Assembly (NCBI RefSeq): GCF_001891125.1 | Contig: NZ_CP015247.1 | Span: 824,501 to 888,500, forward strand | DNA from: Leuconostoc suionicum | GTDB lineage: Bacteria; Bacillota; Bacilli; Lactobacillales; Lactobacillaceae | Direction: 5' to 3' | Length of the DNA: 64,000 nt | Shown here: positions 28,380 to 36,395 of the stretch, piece after piece | Position numbering within the stretch: position 1 is the first letter of the stretch | Layout: the number at the start of each line of letters is the position of its first letter | Notes under the pieces: generated by a model | Database searches by the model: none | The model's input: the letters and a program-made list of their open reading frames with translations, nothing else | What the model was told of the DNA's origin: nothing | Position numbers and translations under genes: made by a program

Positions 28380-28402
28380 GGACTGTATCAGTATTGCTAC
28401 TA

Positions 28403-28442
28403 AAGCTTAAATTTGTTAGTTAACAAGTTAGGCTTTTTTATA
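28403..28442 (+). terminator. Terminator-like dyad
   Basis: AAGCTTAA...TTGTT / AACAAGTTAGGCTT followed by Ts; imperfect stem. Confidence 0.55.
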
Positions 28443-28475
28443 AACCCTTTTGCAGTAGAATAGGAGATACTTTTA

Positions 28476-29318
28476 ATGAGTTTGAATGAGTTATATGAAC
28501 TAAATGATGGGCATCAGTTACCAAAAATTGGCTTGGGAACCTTTCAGATTCGAGGTTATCAAGGCGTTGACCAAATTTTAACTGCTATACAGAACGGTTA
28601 CCGATTGCTTGATACGTCTACAAATTATGATAGTGAAGGTGCGGTTGGAGAAGCTATTCGTCGTTCAGGTATTCCACGCTCCCAATTTTATGTAACGACA
28701 AAACTTCCTGGTAAATATCATCATTTCGACGATGCTTTGAAAATTATTGAAGAATCATTGCTTCGTTTAGGCTTAGACTATTTGGATCTTTATTTGATTC
28801 ATTGGCCACTTCCTAAACGAGACAATTATGTGGAGGCTTGGCAAGCTTTAATTGAGGCACAAAGGCGTGGACTAGTTCGTTCGATTGGTGTGTCCAACTT
28901 TGAAAAGGAACATCTAGATAAAATTATTTCAGCAACGGGGATCACACCGGCTGTTAACCAAAATGAAATTCATCCATATTGGCCGCAGGAATCATTGGTG
29001 GCTACTAATCAAGAGTATGGTATCGTCACTGAGGCTTGGAGCCCATTAGGTCGAGGCAGTAGCGAATTAACAGAACCGTTAATTGTAAAACTAGCCGAAA
29101 AATATGATAAAAATGCGGGTCAAATTATTTTGAGATGGCATATACAACGTGGTATTTTACCAGTTGCTAAAGCTACCACTCCTCAACATCAGCGACGTAA
29201 CTTAGATATCTTTGATTTCACGCTGACAGAGACTGAGGTTAGCCAAATATCTGATTTGGAACGTAAAGATGGGCGTGTGGATGACCAAGATCCAAAAGAA
29301 TACGAAGAATTTGTTTAA
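28476..29318 (+). CDS. Aldo/keto reductase
   Basis: 280 aa, normal length for this (beta/alpha)8 NADPH-dependent family. Catalytic tetrad regions are visible: Asp/Tyr in LLDTSTNYDSEGAVG, Lys in VTTKLPG and His in LIHWPLP; SIGVSNF and NQNEIHPYW follow. It reduces carbonyls such as methylglyoxal or 2,5-diketo-gluconate in relatives, but the substrate here is unknown. GGAG lies 8 bp before ATG. A sugar transporter follows in the same direction after 53 bp. Confidence 0.92.
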   Translation: MSLNELYELNDGHQLPKIGLGTFQIRGYQGVDQILTAIQNGYRLLDTSTNYDSEGAVGEAIRRSGIPRSQFYVTTKLPGKYHHFDDALKIIEESLLRLGLDYLDLYLIHWPLPKRDNYVEAWQALIEAQRRGLVRSIGVSNFEKEHLDKIISATGITPAVNQNEIHPYWPQESLVATNQEYGIVTEAWSPLGRGSSELTEPLIVKLAEKYDKNAGQIILRWHIQRGILPVAKATTPQHQRRNLDIFDFTLTETEVSQISDLERKDGRVDDQDPKEYEEFV

Positions 29319-29371
29319 GTGATTTATTGTTTTCTCACTTTTAAAAGTTTTACAAAGGAATATTGAAAAGT

Positions 29372-30745
29372 ATGAAAACTAAATCAAAAAAAGTTAAGCT
29401 GAATTTTCTGCATTACTGTGTGTACGTTATATCATTAGGCGGATTTCTATTTGGCTATGATACTGGTGTGATTAACGGCGCACTGGCATTTATGAGCCGT
29501 CCGGGTCAACTGAATTTGACACCAACCTTACAAGGCATTGTGTCCAGTTCATTGGTTATTGGTGCTTGTTTTGGGGCACTGGGGTGTGGCCGAGTTGCTG
29601 ATAAAATTGGCCGCCGTAAGACGCTACGAATCATTGCAATCGTATTTACAATAGCTACGGTGTTTTGCGCTGTTGCCATGAACTTTTGGCTTATGTCAAT
29701 TTTTCGATTTATATTAGGTTTAGCAGTTGGTGCTGCATCAAGTTTGTCACCAATGTATTTAGCAGAAATTTCACCGGAAAATTTAAGAAGCGCCAATGTC
29801 AATAAAAATGCTATTTTTATTGTACTTGGTCAGTTATGTGCTTTCATTGTAAATGCAATATTAGGCAACATCTGGGGTCATTGGGATCCAATTTGGCGTG
29901 TTATGGTGATTTCTGGTGCTGTTCCATCAATTATTTTGTGGGTAAACTCGTTTCGTATTAGCGGTAGTCCGCAATGGTTACTCTTAAAGCATCGTTTTAA
30001 CCGAGCTCGAAAGATATTTCGTCGATTAGGATTTGAAAATACTAACCAGTTTATCAAATCTCAAAGTGAGCAATCTAGTGAGCAAAACGACGATGAATTT
30101 ATTTGGTCAACAGCATTAAAAAACAAAAAGTTGCTTTATTTGTTAGTGACAGGAATTGTGATTGCTTTAATCCAGCAAATCTCAGGTGTAAACACCGTGA
30201 TGTATTACGGTACGATTTTACTTGAAAAAGTTGGTATGGGTGAGAGTGGTTCCTTGTATGCCAATGTGTTAATTGGTGTCGTTTCCGTTATTGCTAGTAT
30301 ATTTGGTACTCGAATGATAGAACATGCTAATCATCATCGTATGTTGATTATTGGTTTGATTGGTAACGTTGTTTTTATGGCGCTACTTGGAACTATTATG
30401 AAATCTAATGTTTTTTCTCAAGGAGTAACTAATGCTTTGGTGCTTATCAGTTTAACGTTGTTTTTGGCTAATCATCAAGGTATTGTAAGTCCTGTTACAT
30501 GGCTTTTGTTAGCCGAAATGTTTCCTGGAAAGGTTAAGGCGCAATTTATGTCCGTAGCCACAGCAACAACTTGGATAACCAACTTTGTCATTAGTTTAAT
30601 CTATCCGCAGTTAGTTGCTATTCTTGGAACAGCATTGGTATTTTTCGTTTTTGCTATGTCAAATGGATTAAGTATTGTGTTAGCAAGTCTGTTTGTTAAT
30701 AGTAAAAAAATGGCAAAGGCTTATGATACAGCTAGTCTATCATAG
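29372..30745 (+). CDS. MFS sugar:proton symporter
   Basis: 457 aa sugar-porter member with about 12 helices: GGFLFGYDTGVINGAL, DKIGRRKT, FRISGSPQWLL in place of PESPR, LIQQISGVNTVMYYG, and AEMFPGKVKA. ATG 29372 is chosen because AAAGGAA is 11 bp away; the in-frame TTG at 29363 is too close. Closest in style to inositol/xylose porters. It lacks the full PETKG C-terminal motif. Likely substrate is a pentose, hexose or polyol that cannot be named from context. Confidence 0.88.
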   Translation: MKTKSKKVKLNFLHYCVYVISLGGFLFGYDTGVINGALAFMSRPGQLNLTPTLQGIVSSSLVIGACFGALGCGRVADKIGRRKTLRIIAIVFTIATVFCAVAMNFWLMSIFRFILGLAVGAASSLSPMYLAEISPENLRSANVNKNAIFIVLGQLCAFIVNAILGNIWGHWDPIWRVMVISGAVPSIILWVNSFRISGSPQWLLLKHRFNRARKIFRRLGFENTNQFIKSQSEQSSEQNDDEFIWSTALKNKKLLYLLVTGIVIALIQQISGVNTVMYYGTILLEKVGMGESGSLYANVLIGVVSVIASIFGTRMIEHANHHRMLIIGLIGNVVFMALLGTIMKSNVFSQGVTNALVLISLTLFLANHQGIVSPVTWLLLAEMFPGKVKAQFMSVATATTWITNFVISLIYPQLVAILGTALVFFVFAMSNGLSIVLASLFVNSKKMAKAYDTASLS

Positions 30746-30767
30746 CCTTCAAAAAGGAGTGTAGTTA

Positions 30768-31805
30768 ATGGCTAATTTTTACATTGATACGACAGAAGTC
30801 GTTCATGAAATTCCACAAAATGATCGCCCAAAATTTTATATGTTTGGTGTACCGAGTTATACAAATATGGGCGATCAGGCAGTATCATTAGCTGAAAGAA
30901 AATATATTGAAAATGAGTTTCCTACCTATCAATATATCGAAATTATTGAAGAAGATGATGATGAAGCTATTCCAGTAGTACAGGAACATCTCCGTTCTGA
31001 TGATATTATCGCCTTTACTGGCGGTGGCAATATGGGCAATTTGTATCATAATCATGAAGAAGCTAGACGGAAAGTCTTTGCTACATTTGTTGACAATCTT
31101 ACAATCTCATTTCCGCAATCAATTCATTTTGAAGATAATGAGGACGGTGAAATTGAAAAGAAAAAAAGCCAGGAAGCCTATAGCAAGAATTCAAATCTTG
31201 TTCTTATAGCTCGTGATGCACAAAGCTTTCATCGTATGCTTACGACTTTTGACAATAAAGTTATTTTCACGCCAGACATGGTATTATACATGAATTCAGT
31301 AGACTGGAAATTTGAACGAAATGGGGCATTGTTTGTATTACGACATGACTCAGAGAAAGTGGTTAAACAGACAACTATTGATAGCATAAAAAGAATAATG
31401 GGCAACCAACGACCTGTAAATCGTGTTGACACGGTGTTAGACGAGCCAAAAAAAATTACACCACTAACTCGTGATACATTATTTGAACAACAACTTGAGT
31501 TATTTTCACATCAGGAAATCATTATTACTGATCGATGGCATGCAATGGTTTTTTCTGTTTTAACTGGTACTCCTTGTTTACTTTTTGGCAACAGCTATGG
31601 AAAGGGGAAACATGCGTACTTTGATTGGTTGGAACAGGTAAATTGGATTGATTACACCGATGAAACTGACATTGATCGAATTGAAAACACTTTAAAAGAT
31701 TTAATGGCGCAAAAGCGGCATGACTATGATGTAAAGAAAGATTTTCAACAGTTGAGTGATGTCATAAAAGAAAATATAAAATCATCAAAAAACAAAAAGG
31801 CATGA
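30768..31805 (+). CDS. Polysaccharide pyruvyl transferase family protein
   Basis: 345 aa. Motifs of the family: YTNMGDQAVSLAE near the N-terminus, FTGGGNMGNLY, ARDAQSFHRM, and TDRWHAMVFSVLTGTPCLLFGNSYGKG near residue 270. Relatives such as EpsO/YvfF modify exopolysaccharide or teichoic-type polymers. No other glycosyltransferases are adjacent, so its acceptor is unknown. The last codons (SSKNKKA) are encoded by the left arm of a 27-bp inverted repeat that also encodes the end of the convergent gene. Confidence 0.85.
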   Translation: MANFYIDTTEVVHEIPQNDRPKFYMFGVPSYTNMGDQAVSLAERKYIENEFPTYQYIEIIEEDDDEAIPVVQEHLRSDDIIAFTGGGNMGNLYHNHEEARRKVFATFVDNLTISFPQSIHFEDNEDGEIEKKKSQEAYSKNSNLVLIARDAQSFHRMLTTFDNKVIFTPDMVLYMNSVDWKFERNGALFVLRHDSEKVVKQTTIDSIKRIMGNQRPVNRVDTVLDEPKKITPLTRDTLFEQQLELFSHQEIIITDRWHAMVFSVLTGTPCLLFGNSYGKGKHAYFDWLEQVNWIDYTDETDIDRIENTLKDLMAQKRHDYDVKKDFQQLSDVIKENIKSSKNKKA

Positions 31806-31840
31806 AAGTTGTTATGCCTTTTTGTTTTTTGATGATTTTA
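31777..31840. terminator. 27-bp perfect inverted repeat coding both convergent C-termini
   Basis: Arms 31777-31803 and 31814-31840 are perfect reverse complements with a 10-nt loop. The outer parts are A- and T-rich, so it works as a bidirectional terminator. Both stop codons lie in the loop region, and both proteins therefore end in KSSKNKKA. Confidence 0.92.
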
Positions 31841-32450
31841 AAAAGAATATCCTGTGTGTTAAGTCAATAATTGGGCCTTGTAAAAATAAGGAAGCTAGTA
31901 ATCCAACACCAACGCCAAACCATTGATGGTTAATATAAAAGGCCAGGGACAATATTGATAAAGGCAGTAGGTATGCAATCAGTTGAGCTTTTGTAGCATT
32001 ACCTTGTGTGTATTTAAATCTTAGTGTAAACATTAATTCATCATTTGGATGCAAAATTAAATTAGCTTGTTGATACATGGCAACTGCTATAGCAACTATT
32101 GTAATCCCTAAGAGGTTTGATACTATTCGAACGAATAAACCACTAGTTACCAAAAAAGATCCATTTAAATACGTCACAATCCAATCAACTAAATAACTAA
32201 ACGGAAACATGAATAAAAAATTTCCTATAATACGCTGAACATTAATCTCACGTGCTAAAAGAGAATTTATCATTAGTACAAAAATACCAAAGCAAAGTAG
32301 AGCAAAACCTAGTGAAATATTGAAAATCGCTGCTAATCCTTGTCCAGCAGCTGTCCAAGGATTAGCTCCCAGATTCGTACTAACAGCCATAGCATTGCCC
32401 AAGGCATTTAGTAGAAGAGAAAAGAATAGTAGAGTAAATCTTTTTTTCAT
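31812..32450 (-). CDS. YczE/YitT-like membrane protein
   Basis: 212 aa with five or six hydrophobic segments. The start LLLNALGNAMAVSTNLGANPWTA is the hallmark of the YczE/YyaS family of unknown function. Its ATG overlaps the stop of the upstream LacI gene as ATGA, so the two are translationally coupled. It ends in the shared inverted repeat. Confidence 0.82.
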   Translation of the reverse strand: MKKRFTLLFFSLLLNALGNAMAVSTNLGANPWTAAGQGLAAIFNISLGFALLCFGIFVLMINSLLAREINVQRIIGNFLFMFPFSYLVDWIVTYLNGSFLVTSGLFVRIVSNLLGITIVAIAVAMYQQANLILHPNDELMFTLRFKYTQGNATKAQLIAYLLPLSILSLAFYINHQWFGVGVGLLASLFLQGPIIDLTHRIFFLKSSKNKKA

Positions 32451-33412
32451 TTTTTAATACCCTCAATAAAATCAGTGTCAACAGCAACGTGAACAGGAAC
32501 TTTATGTTCTTTCAAAATTAAATCAATAGCAATATCCACCATGACGGCAACATTTACAGCAACAGTCTTAATTGGAATGGCTGACTGTGATAGTGTTTTG
32601 ATATTATCAAAACCAAATATTTTATTTACTTTGTGACTTAATTTTTTTTTCGTGATAATTTCGGCAATTTTTAAAGCCAAATAATCATTTTCAGCCACGA
32701 TTGTTGTCGAGTCTTGTAAGGCATCAATAATAACGGATTGTTCAGCAGCGGTAGTTTCTGAAAAAGTAAAACTATCCATTTTAATTTCCGTTACTTTTAG
32801 CTTCTTCATTTTTGCTGCAGTTTTGAAAGCGGCATAACGTTCATTGAAATTGGGAATAGCAGGTAGACCATGAACATAAATAATGCTGTCTTGAGAAGAA
32901 AGGTGATGAACAACACTTATCATTCCTTGAGCATTGTTGATAGTCACAGAACTGTGACTATTTTCAATTGATGGATTATCTAAAATTATCAGATTCGCAT
33001 TAATAGTATTAAGTAAGGCTACATCCTCTGACGTTAAAAAGGTTCCAAGTACGACAACACCATACACATTGTCTTGACGCCAGTTGGATAGAGTCTCTTG
33101 ATCTAGCTGAGAAATGGTCTGTATTGAAAGATTATATCCTTTTAAATAAGATTTAGTTTTAAAAGCATCAATAATAGATTGAAAAAAAGGAAGACGTTGA
33201 TAATAATCCAGAGATTGAGCGTGATTATTTGTAATTAGAAAAAAAACAATGGTGTCTTTCTTTATTTTTTTTCTAGGTACATAATTTAGCTCCTCAGCAA
33301 TTTTCAAGATATGATTGCGAGTGGTTTGACTAATGCCTGGCTTATCATTTAAAGCAAAGGATACTGCTGCCTTAGAAACGCCTGCAGCCTTTGCGATTTT
33401 TTCCATATTCAT
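32447..33412 (-). CDS. LacI-family repressor
   Basis: 321 aa. HTH at 1-50 (MEKIAKAAGVSKAAVSFALNDKPGISQ..., LNYVPRK) and a sugar-binding domain ending FGFDNIKTLSQSAIPIKTV. Start 33412 follows GAGGAAA; the frame extends to 33439. It is divergent from the DUF1593-MFS-GH3 gene set, whose promoter region holds GAAAGCGCTTTC, so it probably represses that set. Effector sugar unknown. Confidence 0.87.
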   Translation of the reverse strand: MNMEKIAKAAGVSKAAVSFALNDKPGISQTTRNHILKIAEELNYVPRKKIKKDTIVFFLITNNHAQSLDYYQRLPFFQSIIDAFKTKSYLKGYNLSIQTISQLDQETLSNWRQDNVYGVVVLGTFLTSEDVALLNTINANLIILDNPSIENSHSSVTINNAQGMISVVHHLSSQDSIIYVHGLPAIPNFNERYAAFKTAAKMKKLKVTEIKMDSFTFSETTAAEQSVIIDALQDSTTIVAENDYLALKIAEIITKKKLSHKVNKIFGFDNIKTLSQSAIPIKTVAVNVAVMVDIAIDLILKEHKVPVHVAVDTDFIEGIKK

Positions 33413-33526
33413 AATATTTCCTCTACGACTATCATACACTTGTTAAGATATGTTTAGTTGTATAAGTTTCATTTGTTAAGTTGTTTAGCTTTTTTAGAAA
33501 AACTTTTAGTGTTAGTATAACAATAT

Positions 33527-33540
33527 AGAAAGCGCTTTCA
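33527..33540. promoter_or_regulatory. cre/LacI-type operator before DUF1593 gene
   Basis: AGAAAGCGCTTTCA matches cre at 13 of 14 positions and contains the perfect palindrome GAAAGCGCTTTC. Either CcpA or the divergent LacI protein could bind it. Confidence 0.65.
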
Positions 33541-33564
33541 AGTAAAAATAGGAAGGGTTACATA

Positions 33565-35046
33565 ATGGATAAACAACTTAACAAAAAAGCACGAACAATA
33601 ATTACTACTGATGGTGAAGTAGATGACATGAATTCTTTTTTAAGATACCTGCTATATAGTAATGAGCTTGACACAGAAGGTATTATACTAACAAGTTCTG
33701 TCTATCATTACGCAGGTGATGCTGAAAAAGGTATAGCCCCAGAGCGTTGGACGGGTGAAAAATGGATTCCACACTTAATATCGGAATATGAAAAAGTCTA
33801 TAGCAATTTGAAAGTACATGCTGACGGATATCCAACTCCTGAATATTTACGTAGTATTTATCATATTGGTAACATAGGATTTAAAGGTGAATATGAACAA
33901 GAAACAGATGGTTCTCAATTTTTGGAGAATTATCTGATAAAAGATAAAGACGATCGTCCATTATATATCCAGACATGGGGAGGAACAAATACCACAGCGC
34001 GTGCATTGAAGTCAATCGAAGAAAAATATAGTCACAATCCAGAATGGTTGTCAATAAAAAAACGAATTGAAGAAAAGGTGATAATTTATATTATTTTAGA
34101 CCAAGATGATACTTATAATGAATATATAGCCAAAAATTGGCGAATTAAAGTAATTAATGATAAATTCAATTTCTGGTATTTTGCGTATCTATGGAAACTT
34201 TCAGATCAACATTTGACTCAACGCCTCAGGAATACTTGGCAAAAAAAACTAGTTCACAATTATGGGTCATTTTTAAAAAACTATGCTCTGATAGGTGATG
34301 GACGGGTAATTGAGGGTGAAGATGAGAATGAACAGCGTGGCATTGATTTATATTTAGAAAACAATCCTGAATATCAACGTTTTGATTTTATTTCAGAAGG
34401 TGATTCGCCTTCGTTCTTTTACTTGCTGAACAATGGGTTACGTAATGACAGCGATCCTACATTTGGTGGTTGGGGTGGCCGATTTGTTGAAAAATCACCA
34501 ATTTTATATACCAATGAGGCAATGGATTTGAACCCTTACACAAAACGTTATGAGGCGACATATACCTTAACTAGATGGTTTGATGATATTCAAGATGATT
34601 TTATAGCTCGTGCTGCATGGAGTGCTACAGATAATTTTGACAAAGTAGCTCATTATCCAATTATTGAATTAGATTCAAGTTTAAATCTCGAGGTAAGTGC
34701 TGGCGAACAAGTTAAGTATACAGCTCATGCTAAAGATCCAAATGGTCGAAATCTATATTATAAATGGTGGGTCTATGATGAGGCTTCAACCTATAATGAA
34801 AGTAACTACTTGAATCCAAAACAAGAAGATATTGATGGATTTTTAATTGGATATAGTGCAGAAGCAAATTCGGAAAATTACGATAAAGTTCGTATAGAAG
34901 GTGAAGATCAACCAACTGTCAGTATCAATATTCCAAATGATATTTCCGCTGGTCAAACTATTCATGTGATTTTAGAAGTGAAGAATGACGGTGACAATCC
35001 ACTTAAAACTTACCGACGAATCATTTTGACAGCAAAAGGAGACTAA
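33565..35046 (+). CDS. DUF1593 nucleoside-hydrolase-like protein
   Basis: 493 aa. The N-terminus ARTIITTDGEVDDMNSFLRYLLYSNEL has the Asp cluster typical of the inosine-uridine nucleoside hydrolase fold, and IQTWGGTNTTARAL and GDSPSFFYLLNNGL are further motifs of the DUF1593 (cellulose-binding Sde182-like) family. Residues about 370-490 form an Ig-like domain (SAGEQVKYTAHAKDPNGRNLYYKWWVYDE). There is no signal peptide, so it is cytoplasmic. GGAAGGG precedes ATG. It begins an operon with an MFS carrier and a GH3 enzyme, suggesting a glycoside substrate. Confidence 0.8.
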   Translation: MDKQLNKKARTIITTDGEVDDMNSFLRYLLYSNELDTEGIILTSSVYHYAGDAEKGIAPERWTGEKWIPHLISEYEKVYSNLKVHADGYPTPEYLRSIYHIGNIGFKGEYEQETDGSQFLENYLIKDKDDRPLYIQTWGGTNTTARALKSIEEKYSHNPEWLSIKKRIEEKVIIYIILDQDDTYNEYIAKNWRIKVINDKFNFWYFAYLWKLSDQHLTQRLRNTWQKKLVHNYGSFLKNYALIGDGRVIEGEDENEQRGIDLYLENNPEYQRFDFISEGDSPSFFYLLNNGLRNDSDPTFGGWGGRFVEKSPILYTNEAMDLNPYTKRYEATYTLTRWFDDIQDDFIARAAWSATDNFDKVAHYPIIELDSSLNLEVSAGEQVKYTAHAKDPNGRNLYYKWWVYDEASTYNESNYLNPKQEDIDGFLIGYSAEANSENYDKVRIEGEDQPTVSINIPNDISAGQTIHVILEVKNDGDNPLKTYRRIILTAKGD

Positions 35047-35047
35047 G

Positions 35048-36253
35048 ATGACTAAAAATAGATATTCATCCAGCATGTTTAAACTAGCATTTTTATCAAT
35101 TTCTTTATTATTAACATCAACTGCATCTATTTCGATTACAATTCCTAAAATGCAGGAAACTTTCGTTAACCAAAGCGCCACTGCAGTAGAGGCCTTAGTA
35201 ACAGCTTCCAATATTACGGTAATGATTTTCGTTTTACTTAGTCCTTTTATTGTAAAGGTTTTTGGTACAAGAAAAACCGTTCTAATTGGCCTATTACTCG
35301 CTGGAGTTTCAGGTGTAGTGCCTATGTTTTCTGATAATTATGGACTTGTTTATATTTCCCGCCTTATCTTGGGGGCGGGTTTGGGGATGTTCAACTCATT
35401 GGCCGTTAGTTTGATTAACGATTTTTGGAGTGGTGACACACGAAATAAAATGTTAGGATTTCAAAGTGCTGTGCAGAGCATTGGACAGACAGTCACAACA
35501 TTTATTGCTGGAATTTTGGTCAATTATAATTGGCATACTTCATATAGTATTTATTTTTTGGCTTTAGCTTCGTTTATTTTGTTTTTAATTTATGTACCGA
35601 ACACTACTAGTGATACTGATAAAAATGATTCTGTTTCGACAGAACAATTAAATAAGCCCAAACAAAGTATAAATAGTTATGTAATATTGTCTTCCTTTGG
35701 TTTACTAATTTCTTTTGCGTTATTAATGGCCTTATTCTTAAAATCAGCAGGATTTGTTGTTGAAGAAAAATTTGAAAATGCTTCGTTTATTGGAACGGCC
35801 CTTTCTATATACACTTTGGTTGGGTTTTTAGGAAGTTTGCTGTACGGTTATATTGTCAAAGTGACAAAGCAATATACTTTTGCGCTTAGCTATGCGATTA
35901 TAGGTGCATCATTCTTAATTATTGCATTGGCTCCTAATATGACTGTGATTACATTTGGCATGGCATTTGGTGGAATTGGTGGATCGGTTTTCCTACCAAT
36001 TGCATTTGGAACCATTTTGGAAAAAGCCCCTTCACAATCGGGTAATTTGGCAATTTCAATAGCTATGGTAGGAACAAACCTTGGTACCTATTTATCTCCC
36101 TATTTGTTAGCAGCACTGGGTAATTTATTTGGGAATAATTCTTCCAAGTTTTCAATTTTAATTTCGGGAGTGTTAATGTTGGCATTAGCTGTATTTTATT
36201 TCTTGATTCGAAATATATTTAAACAGACAAGTGAAGTCAAAATTGAAGTTTGA
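35048..36253 (+). CDS. MFS transporter, CynX/NimT-like
   Basis: 401 aa with about 12 helices. Features include ASNITVMIFVLLSPFIVK, FGTRKTVLIGLLLAG after helix 2 and RLILGAGLGMFNSLA. The Shine-Dalgarno AAAGGAG lies across the end of the preceding gene, one base away, indicating coupling. It probably imports the compound cut by its neighbours (DUF1593 and GH3), but that is inference from the operon. Confidence 0.83.
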   Translation: MTKNRYSSSMFKLAFLSISLLLTSTASISITIPKMQETFVNQSATAVEALVTASNITVMIFVLLSPFIVKVFGTRKTVLIGLLLAGVSGVVPMFSDNYGLVYISRLILGAGLGMFNSLAVSLINDFWSGDTRNKMLGFQSAVQSIGQTVTTFIAGILVNYNWHTSYSIYFLALASFILFLIYVPNTTSDTDKNDSVSTEQLNKPKQSINSYVILSSFGLLISFALLMALFLKSAGFVVEEKFENASFIGTALSIYTLVGFLGSLLYGYIVKVTKQYTFALSYAIIGASFLIIALAPNMTVITFGMAFGGIGGSVFLPIAFGTILEKAPSQSGNLAISIAMVGTNLGTYLSPYLLAALGNLFGNNSSKFSILISGVLMLALAVFYFLIRNIFKQTSEVKIEV

Positions 36254-36395
36254 AATCTTAAACAAACATGCTAGAAGCTAGGTGAAATGTAATTGTTAAT
36301 CGACAATGCACATTTTCGGTATTAATTTTCTAAAGGTGTATCCTAGACTTAGGAACACTGAAATTGGCGGTATTATATTTTATAAGGAGTTATAA

